DNA of 64,000 nucleotides from UBA4416 sp048498515 (lineage in GTDB: Bacteria; Bacteroidota; Bacteroidia; B-17B0; Aurantibacillaceae). Under the pieces are notes generated by a model. The model did no database searches. It saw only the letters and a program-made list of their open reading frames with translations, and had not been told where the DNA came from. Where the stretch lies: contig JBEHXV010000019.1 in the NCBI GenBank assembly GCA_048498515.1, positions 1-64,000 of the forward strand, written 5' to 3'. Made by a program: the position numbers and the translations under genes. Shown piece after piece: positions 16,995 to 26,210 of the stretch. The stretch's first letter is position 1, and the number at the start of each line of letters is the position of its first letter.

Positions 16995-18134
16995 ATGAAA
17001 AAAATCCACCTATTCATTCCCTTATTTGTTTTTGGGTTAAGCAACTCTTATTCCCAAAATATTTTTGGTGAGTTCTCTAAGCAGGAATTTAATGTGCAAT
17101 CATATGATGATTCCGGGGACATGAATATGTTTAGTTGCCTGTTTGAAACAAAGCAACAGTTAACTGAGTTTGTAGATCTAAAAAAAGGTGATGTAGTAGC
17201 TGAGATTGGTGCCGGCACTGGGATCAATATTGGCATCTTATCCATGTTTTATGACAGTATGACCTTTGTGGCACAGGACATTGACCCCAAAAGTTTAAAC
17301 AACAAGTCCTATCATAAAACGATTAAAAAATATCAGAAGCATAGTAACAAACCGCAAACCAACAAATACGAATTAGTTATCGGCACCATTAATTCTACCC
17401 ATCTTCCCGACAATAAATTCGATGTACTCTTTATTATTAATTCTTTCCATGATTTTGACAAACAGGATGACATGCTGGATGACATTTACAAGAAATTGAA
17501 GCCAAATGGCAGGTTTATTTTATTGGAAGGCTTTTCGTTTCCTGGCGATACACAGGTATGTCCTGATTATGGGCCACACGTATTGCATATGCTTGACTTT
17601 GAAGTAACCCGATTTGAAAAACATGGTTTTTATTTAACTAAAATGAGAGCTCCTTATTTCAAGGCTGCCCACTATGGTAATGGACTTGTATTTGTAAAAA
17701 ACAAAAAAGAAACTGATTTGTTTTATAAAGAAAAAAATGAAATTGATAGCCTGGTAAAGTCTGCATTCAAGCTTAAAAAAAACGAGCTTGCATCAGACTC
17801 TTTAGTTGTAACACAAATTACCGATTCGCTAAAGAAAAAAATAAACACGGTCGTATCTGTATATAAAGAGTTTGAGGTATGGATGAAGGATCTTGGAGTA
17901 AGGCATCTCCAAAAATCAGAATTTAAAGCTGCAATAAACATTTTCAGGGCGAATACACTGCTTTTTCCAAACTCTTACCAGGCTTATTATTGGTTAGGCC
18001 TTGCCTATGAAAAAAACAAATCATATCAATTAGCTACTGAGAACTATACTTATGCTCTAAAATTCAATTCACCGAACAAGATCTGTTCGGACAGGCTAAA
18101 AGCTGTTGTTAAATTAAAAGATCAAAGCCATTAG
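16995..18134 (+). CDS. Signal-peptide-bearing SAM methyltransferase-like protein with C-terminal TPR
   Basis: The 379-residue protein begins with a clear signal peptide (MKKIHLFIPLFVFGLSNSYSQ). A class I SAM-methyltransferase-like Rossmann domain follows (about 45-225): motif I VVAEIGAGTGINIG, an acidic AQDIDPKS strand end near residue 93, and motif IV region FDVLFIINSFHDF near residue 142. Residues 235-300 are charged and helical, and residues 300-375 look like TPR helices (AYYWLGLAYEKNKSYQLATENYTYALKF). A Sec signal on a SAM-dependent fold is odd because SAM is not expected in the periplasm. The domain may have another role, or the signal may act as an anchor. It lies 16 bases after bshA. 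Confidence 0.72.
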   Translation: MKKIHLFIPLFVFGLSNSYSQNIFGEFSKQEFNVQSYDDSGDMNMFSCLFETKQQLTEFVDLKKGDVVAEIGAGTGINIGILSMFYDSMTFVAQDIDPKSLNNKSYHKTIKKYQKHSNKPQTNKYELVIGTINSTHLPDNKFDVLFIINSFHDFDKQDDMLDDIYKKLKPNGRFILLEGFSFPGDTQVCPDYGPHVLHMLDFEVTRFEKHGFYLTKMRAPYFKAAHYGNGLVFVKNKKETDLFYKEKNEIDSLVKSAFKLKKNELASDSLVVTQITDSLKKKINTVVSVYKEFEVWMKDLGVRHLQKSEFKAAINIFRANTLLFPNSYQAYYWLGLAYEKNKSYQLATENYTYALKFNSPNKICSDRLKAVVKLKDQSH

Positions 18135-18219
18135 CCGACAGATTAGGGCACTACACCTCATTGCATTAAACCTGGGTTCCTTTCAGCTATCTTAATGGTA
18201 GCAAATAAAAAGCAAAACC

Positions 18220-19854
18220 ATGTCGTTTACAAATAACAAAATCAATGCGCTAAAACTTTTTGGAATCATCATTTCATTTTTCAATGTGTGCATTTCAAAC
18301 GCACAACAAAACACTTTATTAATTATTGCCGACGATGTAAGCCCCGATTATTTTGGCTGTTTCAGCACCACCACCGATACCGCCAATACGCCCACGGTTC
18401 GTGCCCTGGCGGCAAGGGGCGTAAAGTTTACCAAAGTATGGTCGGCACCGGTTTGCTCGCCGGCACGGGCCGGCATCCTTACCGGCAGGTACCCTTTCCG
18501 TACCGGGGTTGGTGGCGTAATTACCAGTGTTACGTCACCACAAATAGACACCGCTGAAATGAGCATTGCCAAACTATTAAAGTATCACGCTCCTGTGAGT
18601 TATAATACCGCTTGCATTGGCAAATGGCATTTAACCGCTAATGCACCTGCAAAACGGCTTAATCCCAACAAACTGGGTTTCGACCTGTACTGCGGGAATT
18701 TTAACGGGGCCATTCCAAATTATTATAATTATCAACGGGTTAAGAATGGCATGATAGATACCGTTACAACGTATGCCACTACACAAACCGTAAACGATGC
18801 CATTGCCTGGATGGATACCATGAACAGCAGCAAACCATTTTTCCTGTGGCTCGCCTTTAACGCACCGCACGATCCCTACCATGTGCCACCTGCCTCGCTT
18901 TGCAATACCGCCGGCTTAACAGGCACAACCGCCGACATCAACAATCATCCGGAAAAATATTTTAAGGCTGCCCTTGATGCCATGGATACGGAAATAAACC
19001 GTTTGTTTGATTACCTCGACCTGCACAACTTAACTGATAGTACCAACATTATTTTTATAGGCGACAATGGGAACCAGGAACAGGTTGCACAGATCTCTGA
19101 TCCTACAAAGGCCAAAGGAACCATTTACGACTACGGCGTGCGGGTGCCAATGATTGTTGCCGGGCCGGCTGTAGTGAATGGGAACAGAACGAGCAATGCT
19201 TTAGTTAACACTCCCGACCTGCTGGCTACCATTGCGGAGCTATGTGGATTTCCGAATTGGAAAAATGCCATACCGGGTACAAGCACAGTGGATAGCAAAA
19301 GTTTTTTGTCCATTCTTAAAGATCAGCCGGCAACTACCAGAAGCTGGATCTTTGCCGAAACCTTTAACTCCCCTTCTACCGCCAATGATGGAAAAACCAT
19401 CCGCAACCAGGATTACCATCTCCTGCGTTTTGACAATGGTGCCGAGGAATTTTACAACCAAAGCACCGACCCTGAAGAAACTGCAAACTTGCTCCTCAAC
19501 GCATCTGCCATGACGGCAAACGACATCAGCAATTATCATGTTTTATGCGATTCGATCTCGGCATTGACCGGTATTGCAGGATGTATGACCTTGTCGGTTG
19601 AAGAAAACCGTTTATTGGAAAATTTGTTTATCTATCCAAACCCTGTATCAGGTGTATTGACCATACAAGCTGCAACCGGTTTCGGCTCCTCAACAACTGC
19701 CAAATTGATCAATAGCCTGGGCCAGGTTGTTTTATCTTTTACACTGGCACAAAACCAAAACACGATTGATCTTTCCGCTTACCCAAGTGGTTTGTATTAC
19801 CTGGTGATAAGCGATAAGGAAAATATCCGTACGGAAAAGGTTATTAAAAATTAG
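18220..19854 (+). CDS. Secreted sulfatase (arylsulfatase family) with T9SS tail
   Basis: This 544-residue protein has a signal peptide (to about residue 29, ISNAQQ). The alkaline-phosphatase-fold sulfatase core shows the metal-binding IADD (D38, D39), the formylglycine site CSPAR (C79 to R83) followed by GILTGRYPFRTGVG, GKWHLT near residue 135 and the FIGDNGNQ metal loop near residue 280. The C79 must be converted to formylglycine by a sulfatase-maturating enzyme, which is not in the window. Residues 470-544 form a type A T9SS sorting domain (IYPNPVSGVLTIQ, then SGLYYLVI), so it is exported to the surface or medium. It probably removes sulfate from polysaccharides; the substrate is not readable. 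Confidence 0.93.
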   Translation: MSFTNNKINALKLFGIIISFFNVCISNAQQNTLLIIADDVSPDYFGCFSTTTDTANTPTVRALAARGVKFTKVWSAPVCSPARAGILTGRYPFRTGVGGVITSVTSPQIDTAEMSIAKLLKYHAPVSYNTACIGKWHLTANAPAKRLNPNKLGFDLYCGNFNGAIPNYYNYQRVKNGMIDTVTTYATTQTVNDAIAWMDTMNSSKPFFLWLAFNAPHDPYHVPPASLCNTAGLTGTTADINNHPEKYFKAALDAMDTEINRLFDYLDLHNLTDSTNIIFIGDNGNQEQVAQISDPTKAKGTIYDYGVRVPMIVAGPAVVNGNRTSNALVNTPDLLATIAELCGFPNWKNAIPGTSTVDSKSFLSILKDQPATTRSWIFAETFNSPSTANDGKTIRNQDYHLLRFDNGAEEFYNQSTDPEETANLLLNASAMTANDISNYHVLCDSISALTGIAGCMTLSVEENRLLENLFIYPNPVSGVLTIQAATGFGSSTTAKLINSLGQVVLSFTLAQNQNTIDLSAYPSGLYYLVISDKENIRTEKVIKN

Positions 19855-19909
19855 GAGCGACTTACATAAACTTAAGGTAGACCCTAAAGCAAAGCTTGGT
19901 TGTTTTTGT

Positions 19910-19917
19910 TATATTTG
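19910..19917 (+). promoter_or_regulatory. -7 box TATATTTG upstream of the ATPase-TOPRIM gene
   Basis: TATATTTG fits TAnnTTTG exactly and lies about 105 bases upstream of the ATG at 20023. No TTG at the ideal spacing is evident. The implied leader is long and AT-rich. Confidence 0.35.
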
Positions 19918-20022
19918 GCATAAGCTTGCAATAGCTATTTGTTATCATTATTGCTAATTACAATAATATATAGCTTCAAAAAATAAATGACAAACATGAC
20001 TTCACTTTAATTATTAATAAGT

Positions 20023-21711
20023 ATGCAACCAAGAATATGGATCTCCGAAATAGAATTTAATGATGGAACCAACGTAAATTTATCAAAAAATGACATAGTT
20101 GTATTTGTTGGCCCAAATAATGCAGGCAAAAGCGCATCGTTAAAAGAGGCAAATAAATTAATTCGCAACAAAAAAAATGAAACTATAAAGGTTCTAAAGA
20201 AAATCGAATTTTCAAAAGAAGGGACAGAAAGCGAATTACAAAATTTTATCGAACAACATTCAGTAAAGCAACATTTAGGAAACAATTCGCCAAATTTAAA
20301 GGGCTATGGTTTTAATATTAACTCCGATGCCGTAAAAATTTTCTGGAATAATTCTGGCGGCTTATCTGATTTAGCTTCGGCATTTGTCGGCATTTTAAAT
20401 ACTGAACAAAGGCTTTCAGCAGCAAACCCTCCTTCAAATATAAAGCTGACAACAGAAGGAATTCAGCATCCGATACATTTCTTACAAAAAGATGATAGTT
20501 TAGAAAAACAATTTAGTAATTATTTTAGGCAAGCATTTGGAACAGATTTAATAGTACACAGAAACGCAGGCAATGAAGTTCCTTTGTATGTTGGAAATAG
20601 CCCTGTTCCGAAGGCGGGAGAAGATAGGGTATCTTCAAGCTATTTAAAGGAATTGGAAAAATTAGATCTTTTGCATGAACAAGGTGACGGTATGAGAAGC
20701 TTTGTCGGCGTCTTGCTTAATGTTTTTATTTCAAATTATTCTCTTTTATTTATTGATGAGCCAGAAGCTTTTTTACACCCTCCTCAAGCAAGGCTGCTTG
20801 GCAAAATGCTTGCTAAGGATTTGCCCACTGAAAGGCAACTTTTTTTAGCGACTCACAGTGAAAGTTTTTTAAAAGGCTTATTAGATGCTGATGTTACAAA
20901 TTTAAAAATCATTAGAATTCAACGTGATGAAAGTATAAATCACGTAAGCATTTTAAATTCTTCTGATATAAAGGATGTTTGGAATGATTCACTATTAAGG
21001 CATTCTAACATTCTAGATGGCCTCTTTCATTCTAAAGTTGTAATTTGCGAAAGTGATTCTGACTCTCGCTTCTTTTCTGCAATCCTATCATCTCTTTTTG
21101 AAAAAACTACGGACGTTGCTCCAGATATTTTATTCATAAATTGTGGTGGTAAACATCGTTTACCTACAGCAATAAAAGCATTGCGAAAACTAAATGTTTC
21201 AACGAAAGTCATTGCAGATTTTGATGTTCTTAATGATATTAATCCTCTAAAAAGCATTTTTGAAAGCTTAGATGGAATTTGGGCCGATGTAGAAAATGAC
21301 TGGAAACTTGTAAAAAAAGAAATTGAGCAGAAACGACCTGAATTTCTTACTGAAGATGCAAAAAAAGAAATTGAAAAAATTCTTTCTGAAACAGTCGAGC
21401 GAATTTTCCCAAAACAAAAAGCAACTGAAATCCAAAAAACCCTAAAAAAAGTTTCAGCATGGTCAGAAGCAAAAGAAGTTGGGAAACCATTTATACCAAG
21501 TGGGAATGCAATCCAGGCATTTGAAAGAATACAAATAAAATTTAAGGCTAAAGGTTTTTTAATCCCAGAAGTTGGAGAACTAGAAGGTTTTGTAAGGAGT
21601 GTAGGTAATCATGGTCCAAAATGGGTTGCAGAGGTATTGACAAAAAACCTGAAAGATGACCCAGAATTAGAACTCGCTAGACAATTTGTAAAAGAAATAA
21701 TAAAACAGTAG
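20023..21711 (+). CDS. OLD-like ATPase with C-terminal TOPRIM-type nuclease domain
   Basis: The 562-residue protein has a Walker A motif GPNNAGKS (30-37), a signature-like GDGMRS (221-226), Walker B LLFIDEPEAF (241-250) followed by LHPPQ, and an H-loop ATHSE (H278). This is the ABC/SMC-type ATPase layout of the OLD family. Downstream, VVICESDSD (E343) and IADFD (D399, D401) with a Gly-Gly at 375-376 look like the Glu and Asp-x-Asp metal ligands of a TOPRIM domain. Such proteins act as nucleases in anti-phage systems such as Gabija (GajA), PARIS-related systems and phage P2 OLD. No UvrD-like helicase partner (GajB) is adjacent. Base composition is visibly AT-richer than the flanking genes, which suggests transfer. 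Confidence 0.8.
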   Translation: MQPRIWISEIEFNDGTNVNLSKNDIVVFVGPNNAGKSASLKEANKLIRNKKNETIKVLKKIEFSKEGTESELQNFIEQHSVKQHLGNNSPNLKGYGFNINSDAVKIFWNNSGGLSDLASAFVGILNTEQRLSAANPPSNIKLTTEGIQHPIHFLQKDDSLEKQFSNYFRQAFGTDLIVHRNAGNEVPLYVGNSPVPKAGEDRVSSSYLKELEKLDLLHEQGDGMRSFVGVLLNVFISNYSLLFIDEPEAFLHPPQARLLGKMLAKDLPTERQLFLATHSESFLKGLLDADVTNLKIIRIQRDESINHVSILNSSDIKDVWNDSLLRHSNILDGLFHSKVVICESDSDSRFFSAILSSLFEKTTDVAPDILFINCGGKHRLPTAIKALRKLNVSTKVIADFDVLNDINPLKSIFESLDGIWADVENDWKLVKKEIEQKRPEFLTEDAKKEIEKILSETVERIFPKQKATEIQKTLKKVSAWSEAKEVGKPFIPSGNAIQAFERIQIKFKAKGFLIPEVGELEGFVRSVGNHGPKWVAEVLTKNLKDDPELELARQFVKEIIKQ

Positions 21712-21779
21712 ATACAATAAATTCGCAATCTATAATTCTAATTCGCTCTATAATATTCGTAATACTGAAGACAAAAAAC

Positions 21780-22022
21780 CTAAAGCGGCGACAAATGTTT
21801 CCTTGCAGGTTTCTCACATTCTTCAAACACTGTGCCGCCAAGGTAAGGTAGCAAGCGGGCAAAATCAGTGCTTTTAATGTAGTAGTTACCTAAGGCCTGG
21901 TATAATTTGGTTTGATCGGTGATGCTTTCTTTGGCATAATAGCTTTTAATGTCATCTATCAACACCTGTGTTAAGAGCTCATCCACTTTGCGTTTACTTT
22001 TATACCATTTTAACGTTTCCAT
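21780..22022 (-). CDS. Small hypothetical protein (80 aa)
   Basis: This 80-residue basic, helical protein (METLKWYKSKRKVDELL start; ITDQTKLYQALGNYY centre) has no signal peptide or membrane segment. Its ATG lies 18 bases after the stop of the upstream T9SS-cargo gene, suggesting it is the last gene of the 25551-to-21780 minus-strand unit. I do not recognise a family. It is a plausible gene because of spacing and balanced composition, but a chance open frame is not excluded. Confidence 0.5.
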   Translation of the reverse strand: METLKWYKSKRKVDELLTQVLIDDIKSYYAKESITDQTKLYQALGNYYIKSTDFARLLPYLGGTVFEECEKPARKHLSPL

Positions 22023-22040
22023 TATTACAAGCTTGTCTGA

Positions 22041-23012
22041 TTACTGAACCATTATTTTTCTTACCTGGCATTTCTCTCCCCTGTATAATTTCAGGTAATA
22101 AATGCCTTTGCTCTTCGCCGAAAGATCAAGCGTATAATTTACGTCTTTACTCCGGGGTGTAGAATACACTTTCTCTCCAAGTACATTATACACTTCTACA
22201 AACTGCTCTTCGTTCTTGAGGGCTTGTGCCTGAACAGTGAAAATGCCGCTGGTAGGGTTAGGGAAGATCTGCAGATCCTGTTCCGCATCAATCAATTCAT
22301 CAATCCCGGTTGGAAGGGTCACACTGGCATCGTCGATCCAGAGGATGCTTCCGGCTTTCGGGTTTTTATCGAGCGATGAGGAACTCATCAATACCCAGAT
22401 GGTATCGGGTGTTAATGAATTGATATAAGTTAAGTTAATGGTGGCCTGCTGCCAGCCTGAAGCACCGGTAGCCACATTGGTTTTAAACACGCCACCGGCT
22501 ACGGGGTTTCGCTGGTTCACCAAAGTGACGCGGCAAATGGCAGTATCGTTGCCCATCGGCTTGTACTGGTAGTAAAATTTAAACTGCGTAATTTTTTGGG
22601 TGAAAGGAATACCGGGATAATAGGTTTGGTTGGATACATTAAGGTAGCCGTTAAACAAGATCCCCAGGGTATCATCATAAGGATGCCCGATAAAAGGAGT
22701 ACCCAAAGCGCTGTAATAGTTGTACGAGGTTGGTGTATACACCCTGGTTTGCAAACGCGCCGAGTAATTTCCGGTACGCACCGTATCGCTGCACCTGGTT
22801 ACCGAAATGGGACTGCTGCCTAAAAGGGAACTATTGAAATAGTTAAAATCCCACCAACCACTGGTGGCATTGCCGGCATTGGGATTCATAGCCGTAGGCA
22901 CAATCATGTCGTTGGTCCAGGTTTCGAAACCGGGATTAATGATTTGTGCTTTTACCGATGGCGTTGCACATACTAAAGCTAAAACAGAAAAAAGTTGTAC
23001 CAGTTTTTTCAT
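22041..23012 (-). CDS. T9SS-exported hypothetical beta-sandwich protein
   Basis: The 323-residue protein has a signal peptide (MKKLVQLFSVLALVCATPSVKAQ). Residues 25-225 form a beta-rich domain opening with NPGFETWTND and containing SVTRCSDTVRTGNYSARLQT, a layout common in Bacteroidota carbohydrate-binding or PCMD-like modules; it ends at SILWIDDASV. The last 75 residues are a type A T9SS sorting domain (LQIFPNPTSGIFTVQ, VYNVLGEKVY, KGIYYLKL). A surface or secreted binding role is inferred; no catalytic motif is seen. It follows the repeat-protein gene by 25 bases, probably in one transcript. Confidence 0.8.
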   Translation of the reverse strand: MKKLVQLFSVLALVCATPSVKAQIINPGFETWTNDMIVPTAMNPNAGNATSGWWDFNYFNSSLLGSSPISVTRCSDTVRTGNYSARLQTRVYTPTSYNYYSALGTPFIGHPYDDTLGILFNGYLNVSNQTYYPGIPFTQKITQFKFYYQYKPMGNDTAICRVTLVNQRNPVAGGVFKTNVATGASGWQQATINLTYINSLTPDTIWVLMSSSSLDKNPKAGSILWIDDASVTLPTGIDELIDAEQDLQIFPNPTSGIFTVQAQALKNEEQFVEVYNVLGEKVYSTPRSKDVNYTLDLSAKSKGIYYLKLYRGEKCQVRKIMVQ

Positions 23013-23037
23013 GGGGTGATTTTTTGGTTTATATATA

Positions 23038-25551
23038 TTACTCTTTAATAAATTTCTTTACGGTTCTGTCTTTTCCATTTTGTATCTCGATGAAGTACAA
23101 TCCCGATTTAAAATTATCCAATGAGATAGACTTAGCTTGATTTTCATTCATTCGCACACTTAACATTTCCTTACCAAGTACATCCATTACTTTAATTGTA
23201 AGCTCTGAAGATACTTTCCCGTTGAACTGAATAGTCAACATATCTTGAGCCGGATTGGGTGCGATGGAAACTAAATTCTCAACTGTCAAACTATTGAGAG
23301 TTGATGCACCTGTAATAACAGATCCTGTCATTTCCAGTAATGTAATATTTTGTGGTTGGCTTCCATGAATACCATCAAAAATATACTTGGTCGAATACGT
23401 GTTAGTAAAAATATCATATTGATATAAAGTACCCATTGTTGTTCCATATAATTTGCCATCAGAAGCTTGCATTAAATCACCAAGTGGAAAACTTCCAGTC
23501 GTGTTATTAAAATCCATTTTCTTGGTAAAAGTATTTGTAAGATAGTCATACTGGAATAAAACACCCACCGTATTGGCGCCGCCAATTTGGGTGGTGCCAT
23601 ATAATTTTCCATCTGTTGCCTGGAATAAGGAGCCTCGCAATGTGTTTCCACTAACACCGGGGTTAAAATCAAATTTTTTGGTGTAAATACCAGTAAGGGG
23701 ATCATATTGAAACAAAGCTCCACTGTTATAAGCCCCGCCAAAATTTGCCAGACCATATAATTTACCATCGGCAGCTTGTACTAAAGAACCCATAGGCATT
23801 GTTCCATTAATAGTACTAGTGAAATCTATTTTCATTGCATAACTGTTGGCAACCGGATCATATTCGAATAACACACCCCATCCGGAAGATCCTCCCGCAG
23901 AAGTGACACCATATAATTTACCATTAGATGCCTGGATTAATGAACTATAAGGTGTAGCGCCATTGGTTCCATTAAAATTCACTTTAACTGTATAGATGTC
24001 AGTAACAGGATCATATTGAAATAAAACGCCATTACCACCAAGTCCACCGGAGTAAGTCATGCCATACAAATTGCCGTCAGTTGCCTGCATCAATGAGCCG
24101 AGAGGTGCGCTTCCATCATTACCTCCAAAATCAAATTTCTTTGTGTAAATAGCTGTCACAGGATCATATTCAAATATGACTCCCGAACTAAATATTCCCC
24201 CTGTATTTGTCATGCCATACAGCTTCCCATTTGCAGCCTTGATTAAAGAGCTGACTGGTTTGCTGCCATCAATGTCATCTCCGCCTAAGTTCAGTTTTTT
24301 CACATATGTATTTGTATTAAGATCATACTGAAATAAAACACCTGTGGCAGCGCTTCCACCAATATAGGTCATGCCGTATAATTTACCGTCAGAAGCCTGC
24401 ATTAATGAGCCTAACGGGCATTTACCGTTAACGCCGCCAAAACCATTAAGCATCAGCGAATAATTGCCGGTAGCCAGTGTGTATTTAAATAAGCAACCGG
24501 TATTACCCACTCCGCCGGCAGAAGCCATTCCATATAAATTTCCATCCGAAGCCTGAATCAATGAACAAACAGGGCTAGCACCATCTGTGGCAAGACTAAC
24601 TGTAAAATCCCATTTCTTGGTATAAACACCGGTTGATGGAACGTATTGAAATAATACACCTTTATTATTAGTTCCTCCGGCGCTCGTCACTCCATATAAA
24701 TTTCCATCCGAAGCTTCCAGCAATCCTCCAGCGGGATTGGAGCCACCTCCACCAGACTGTGAAAGATCAAGCTTTTTTGTATAAATATCAGTTACAGGAT
24801 CATAATAAAACAGGACCCCATTATTATTGCTTCCTCCGAAACAAGTCATTCCATATAGTTTTCCATCAGCAGCCTGCATCAAATCACCATTAGGATTAGT
24901 CCCATTTGCAGCACCGTTAAAATCCATCTTTTTAACATAGGTATTAGTTACGGGGTCGTACTGAAATATAACCCCTTTGTCACTGCCCCCCCCTTCCTTC
25001 GTCATTCCATATAATTTACCATCAGAGGCCTGCATGAGTGAACTCATAGAGTGGCTTCCGTTCACTGTACCGTTAAAGTCCAGTTTTTTTGTGTAAGTAT
25101 TCGTTACATAATCGTACTGGAAAATAACCCCCAGGGCATTAGTACCGCCATTTGTAGTCATTCCATACATTTTTCCGTCTGATGCCAGCATTAAAGATCC
25201 TGAAGGATTACCTCCATGACTGATCCCATCAAAGTCATATTTCTTTGTATAAACATTCGTTGCCGGATCGTACTGAAAAATTACGCCCTGGTCATAATAT
25301 CCACCATTGTAAGTCATTCCATATAACTTCCCATCAGGAGCTTCCAGTAGTTTTGTCTTAGTGGGCTTTAGGCCATCAGTTCTGTAAAAATCTTTTACTA
25401 CAGAAAAACCACTGCCGCTGGTACCTATTTTGAAAATATTTCCTCCGCCATAAACACTTCCACTCGACATCATGCCCCATAACTCAATTTGAGCCATTGA
25501 ACAATTTATGGATGCGGTAAACAGGATAAATAAAAAACACAGTTTTTTCAT
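23038..25551 (-). CDS. T9SS-exported protein of tandem gloVer-type (LYGMT..GG) repeats
   Basis: The 837-residue protein starts with a signal peptide (MKKLCFLFILFTASINCSMAQ) and is almost wholly made of repeats of about 55-60 residues. Each has a core SLMQASDGKLYGMT.GG followed by GVLFQYDP.TN.Y.KK.DF. I count 13 LYG cores, the last one truncated (KLYGTTMGT). The pattern matches the bacterial gloVer repeat family, which probably folds as a beta-propeller. Residues 765-837 are a type A T9SS domain (SIAPNPAQDMLTIQF, KSGLYFIEI). No enzymatic motif is present. Near-identical repeat DNA makes copy-number change by recombination likely. A near-consensus -7 box (TATCTTTA) lies about 20 bases upstream. 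Confidence 0.85.
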   Translation of the reverse strand: MKKLCFLFILFTASINCSMAQIELWGMMSSGSVYGGGNIFKIGTSGSGFSVVKDFYRTDGLKPTKTKLLEAPDGKLYGMTYNGGYYDQGVIFQYDPATNVYTKKYDFDGISHGGNPSGSLMLASDGKMYGMTTNGGTNALGVIFQYDYVTNTYTKKLDFNGTVNGSHSMSSLMQASDGKLYGMTKEGGGSDKGVIFQYDPVTNTYVKKMDFNGAANGTNPNGDLMQAADGKLYGMTCFGGSNNNGVLFYYDPVTDIYTKKLDLSQSGGGGSNPAGGLLEASDGNLYGVTSAGGTNNKGVLFQYVPSTGVYTKKWDFTVSLATDGASPVCSLIQASDGNLYGMASAGGVGNTGCLFKYTLATGNYSLMLNGFGGVNGKCPLGSLMQASDGKLYGMTYIGGSAATGVLFQYDLNTNTYVKKLNLGGDDIDGSKPVSSLIKAANGKLYGMTNTGGIFSSGVIFEYDPVTAIYTKKFDFGGNDGSAPLGSLMQATDGNLYGMTYSGGLGGNGVLFQYDPVTDIYTVKVNFNGTNGATPYSSLIQASNGKLYGVTSAGGSSGWGVLFEYDPVANSYAMKIDFTSTINGTMPMGSLVQAADGKLYGLANFGGAYNSGALFQYDPLTGIYTKKFDFNPGVSGNTLRGSLFQATDGKLYGTTQIGGANTVGVLFQYDYLTNTFTKKMDFNNTTGSFPLGDLMQASDGKLYGTTMGTLYQYDIFTNTYSTKYIFDGIHGSQPQNITLLEMTGSVITGASTLNSLTVENLVSIAPNPAQDMLTIQFNGKVSSELTIKVMDVLGKEMLSVRMNENQAKSISLDNFKSGLYFIEIQNGKDRTVKKFIKE

Positions 25552-25612
25552 GGGTGATTTTTTAATTTGTGTAAAGATAAGGTATTTTTAAAAGCAAGGA
25601 TAACTAACTGAT

Positions 25613-26050
25613 TTATTGGCTATTTAGAGAATCGGCTGGATGTTTCCCGCCAGAAGCCGATACACTGTCAACCATAAAAACCTTTTGGCCCGTAGGAGCA
25701 GGTGATGTTTTTGTTTTAAGGTTTGGCAAAAAACAGTGAAAGACAAGGTATCCCATGGCGGCCGCAATAACAACTATCAACGATTTTAAAAACTTAAAAC
25801 CAAGTGTTGTTCCATAATCCCCGGCGTCATCGAAGTAAGCGTCATTCTTCAGCACTGTAATTTCACCACCTTCCTTCTCAGTTCTATAAATACGTTCTTT
25901 GGCGAGCAGCCTGGCCAGTTTGGCCTGTTCGGATGAGGAGATCTTTACATATAGCACCTCTTCGGCAGCCTGCTGTATGGAACAAGCGCCATATTTTTCA
26001 ACTTTGTCCCGGATGTGTTGAAGTAGTTTATCTTCGTTGTAACTGCTCAT
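25613..26050 (-). CDS. Hypothetical single-pass membrane protein
   Basis: The start at 26050 gives MSSYNEDKLLQH and 145 residues; an in-frame ATG at 26077 would add nine residues (MDCRAALIK) and cannot be excluded. Residues 1-70 are soluble and helical (QHIRDKVEKYGACSIQQAAEEVLYVKISSSEQAKLARLL pattern), resembling a small winged-helix-like segment. One hydrophobic helix follows (FLKSLIVVIAAAMGYLVFHCF, about 90-112), and the tail is short and polar. No family is recognised. It stands alone on the minus strand, divergent from the next gene. Confidence 0.6.
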   Translation of the reverse strand: MSSYNEDKLLQHIRDKVEKYGACSIQQAAEEVLYVKISSSEQAKLARLLAKERIYRTEKEGGEITVLKNDAYFDDAGDYGTTLGFKFLKSLIVVIAAAMGYLVFHCFLPNLKTKTSPAPTGQKVFMVDSVSASGGKHPADSLNSQ

Positions 26051-26162
26051 TTTTATGAGGGCTGCACGACAGTCCATTATTTATAAATGTAAGGATATTT
26101 ATTAAAATATTTCGTCTGGCTTTTACTCTTCACAAGCATCCTGATAGATTGAAATTTTATAT

Positions 26163-26170
26163 TATATTTG
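26163..26170 (+). promoter_or_regulatory. -7 box TATATTTG
   Basis: TATATTTG is an exact TAnnTTTG match 40 bases before the ATG at 26211. The usual -33 TTG at 19-21 bases is not found; a TTG is present only 11 bases upstream. Confidence 0.4.
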
Positions 26171-26210
26171 AATAGAGAGTTCCTGCTATCAACACCAGAC
26201 AAACAAGCAT

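Noticed and set aside
20023..22022. Complete Gabija system
   Set aside because: There is a GajA-like ATPase-TOPRIM protein but no UvrD-like GajB helicase next to it.
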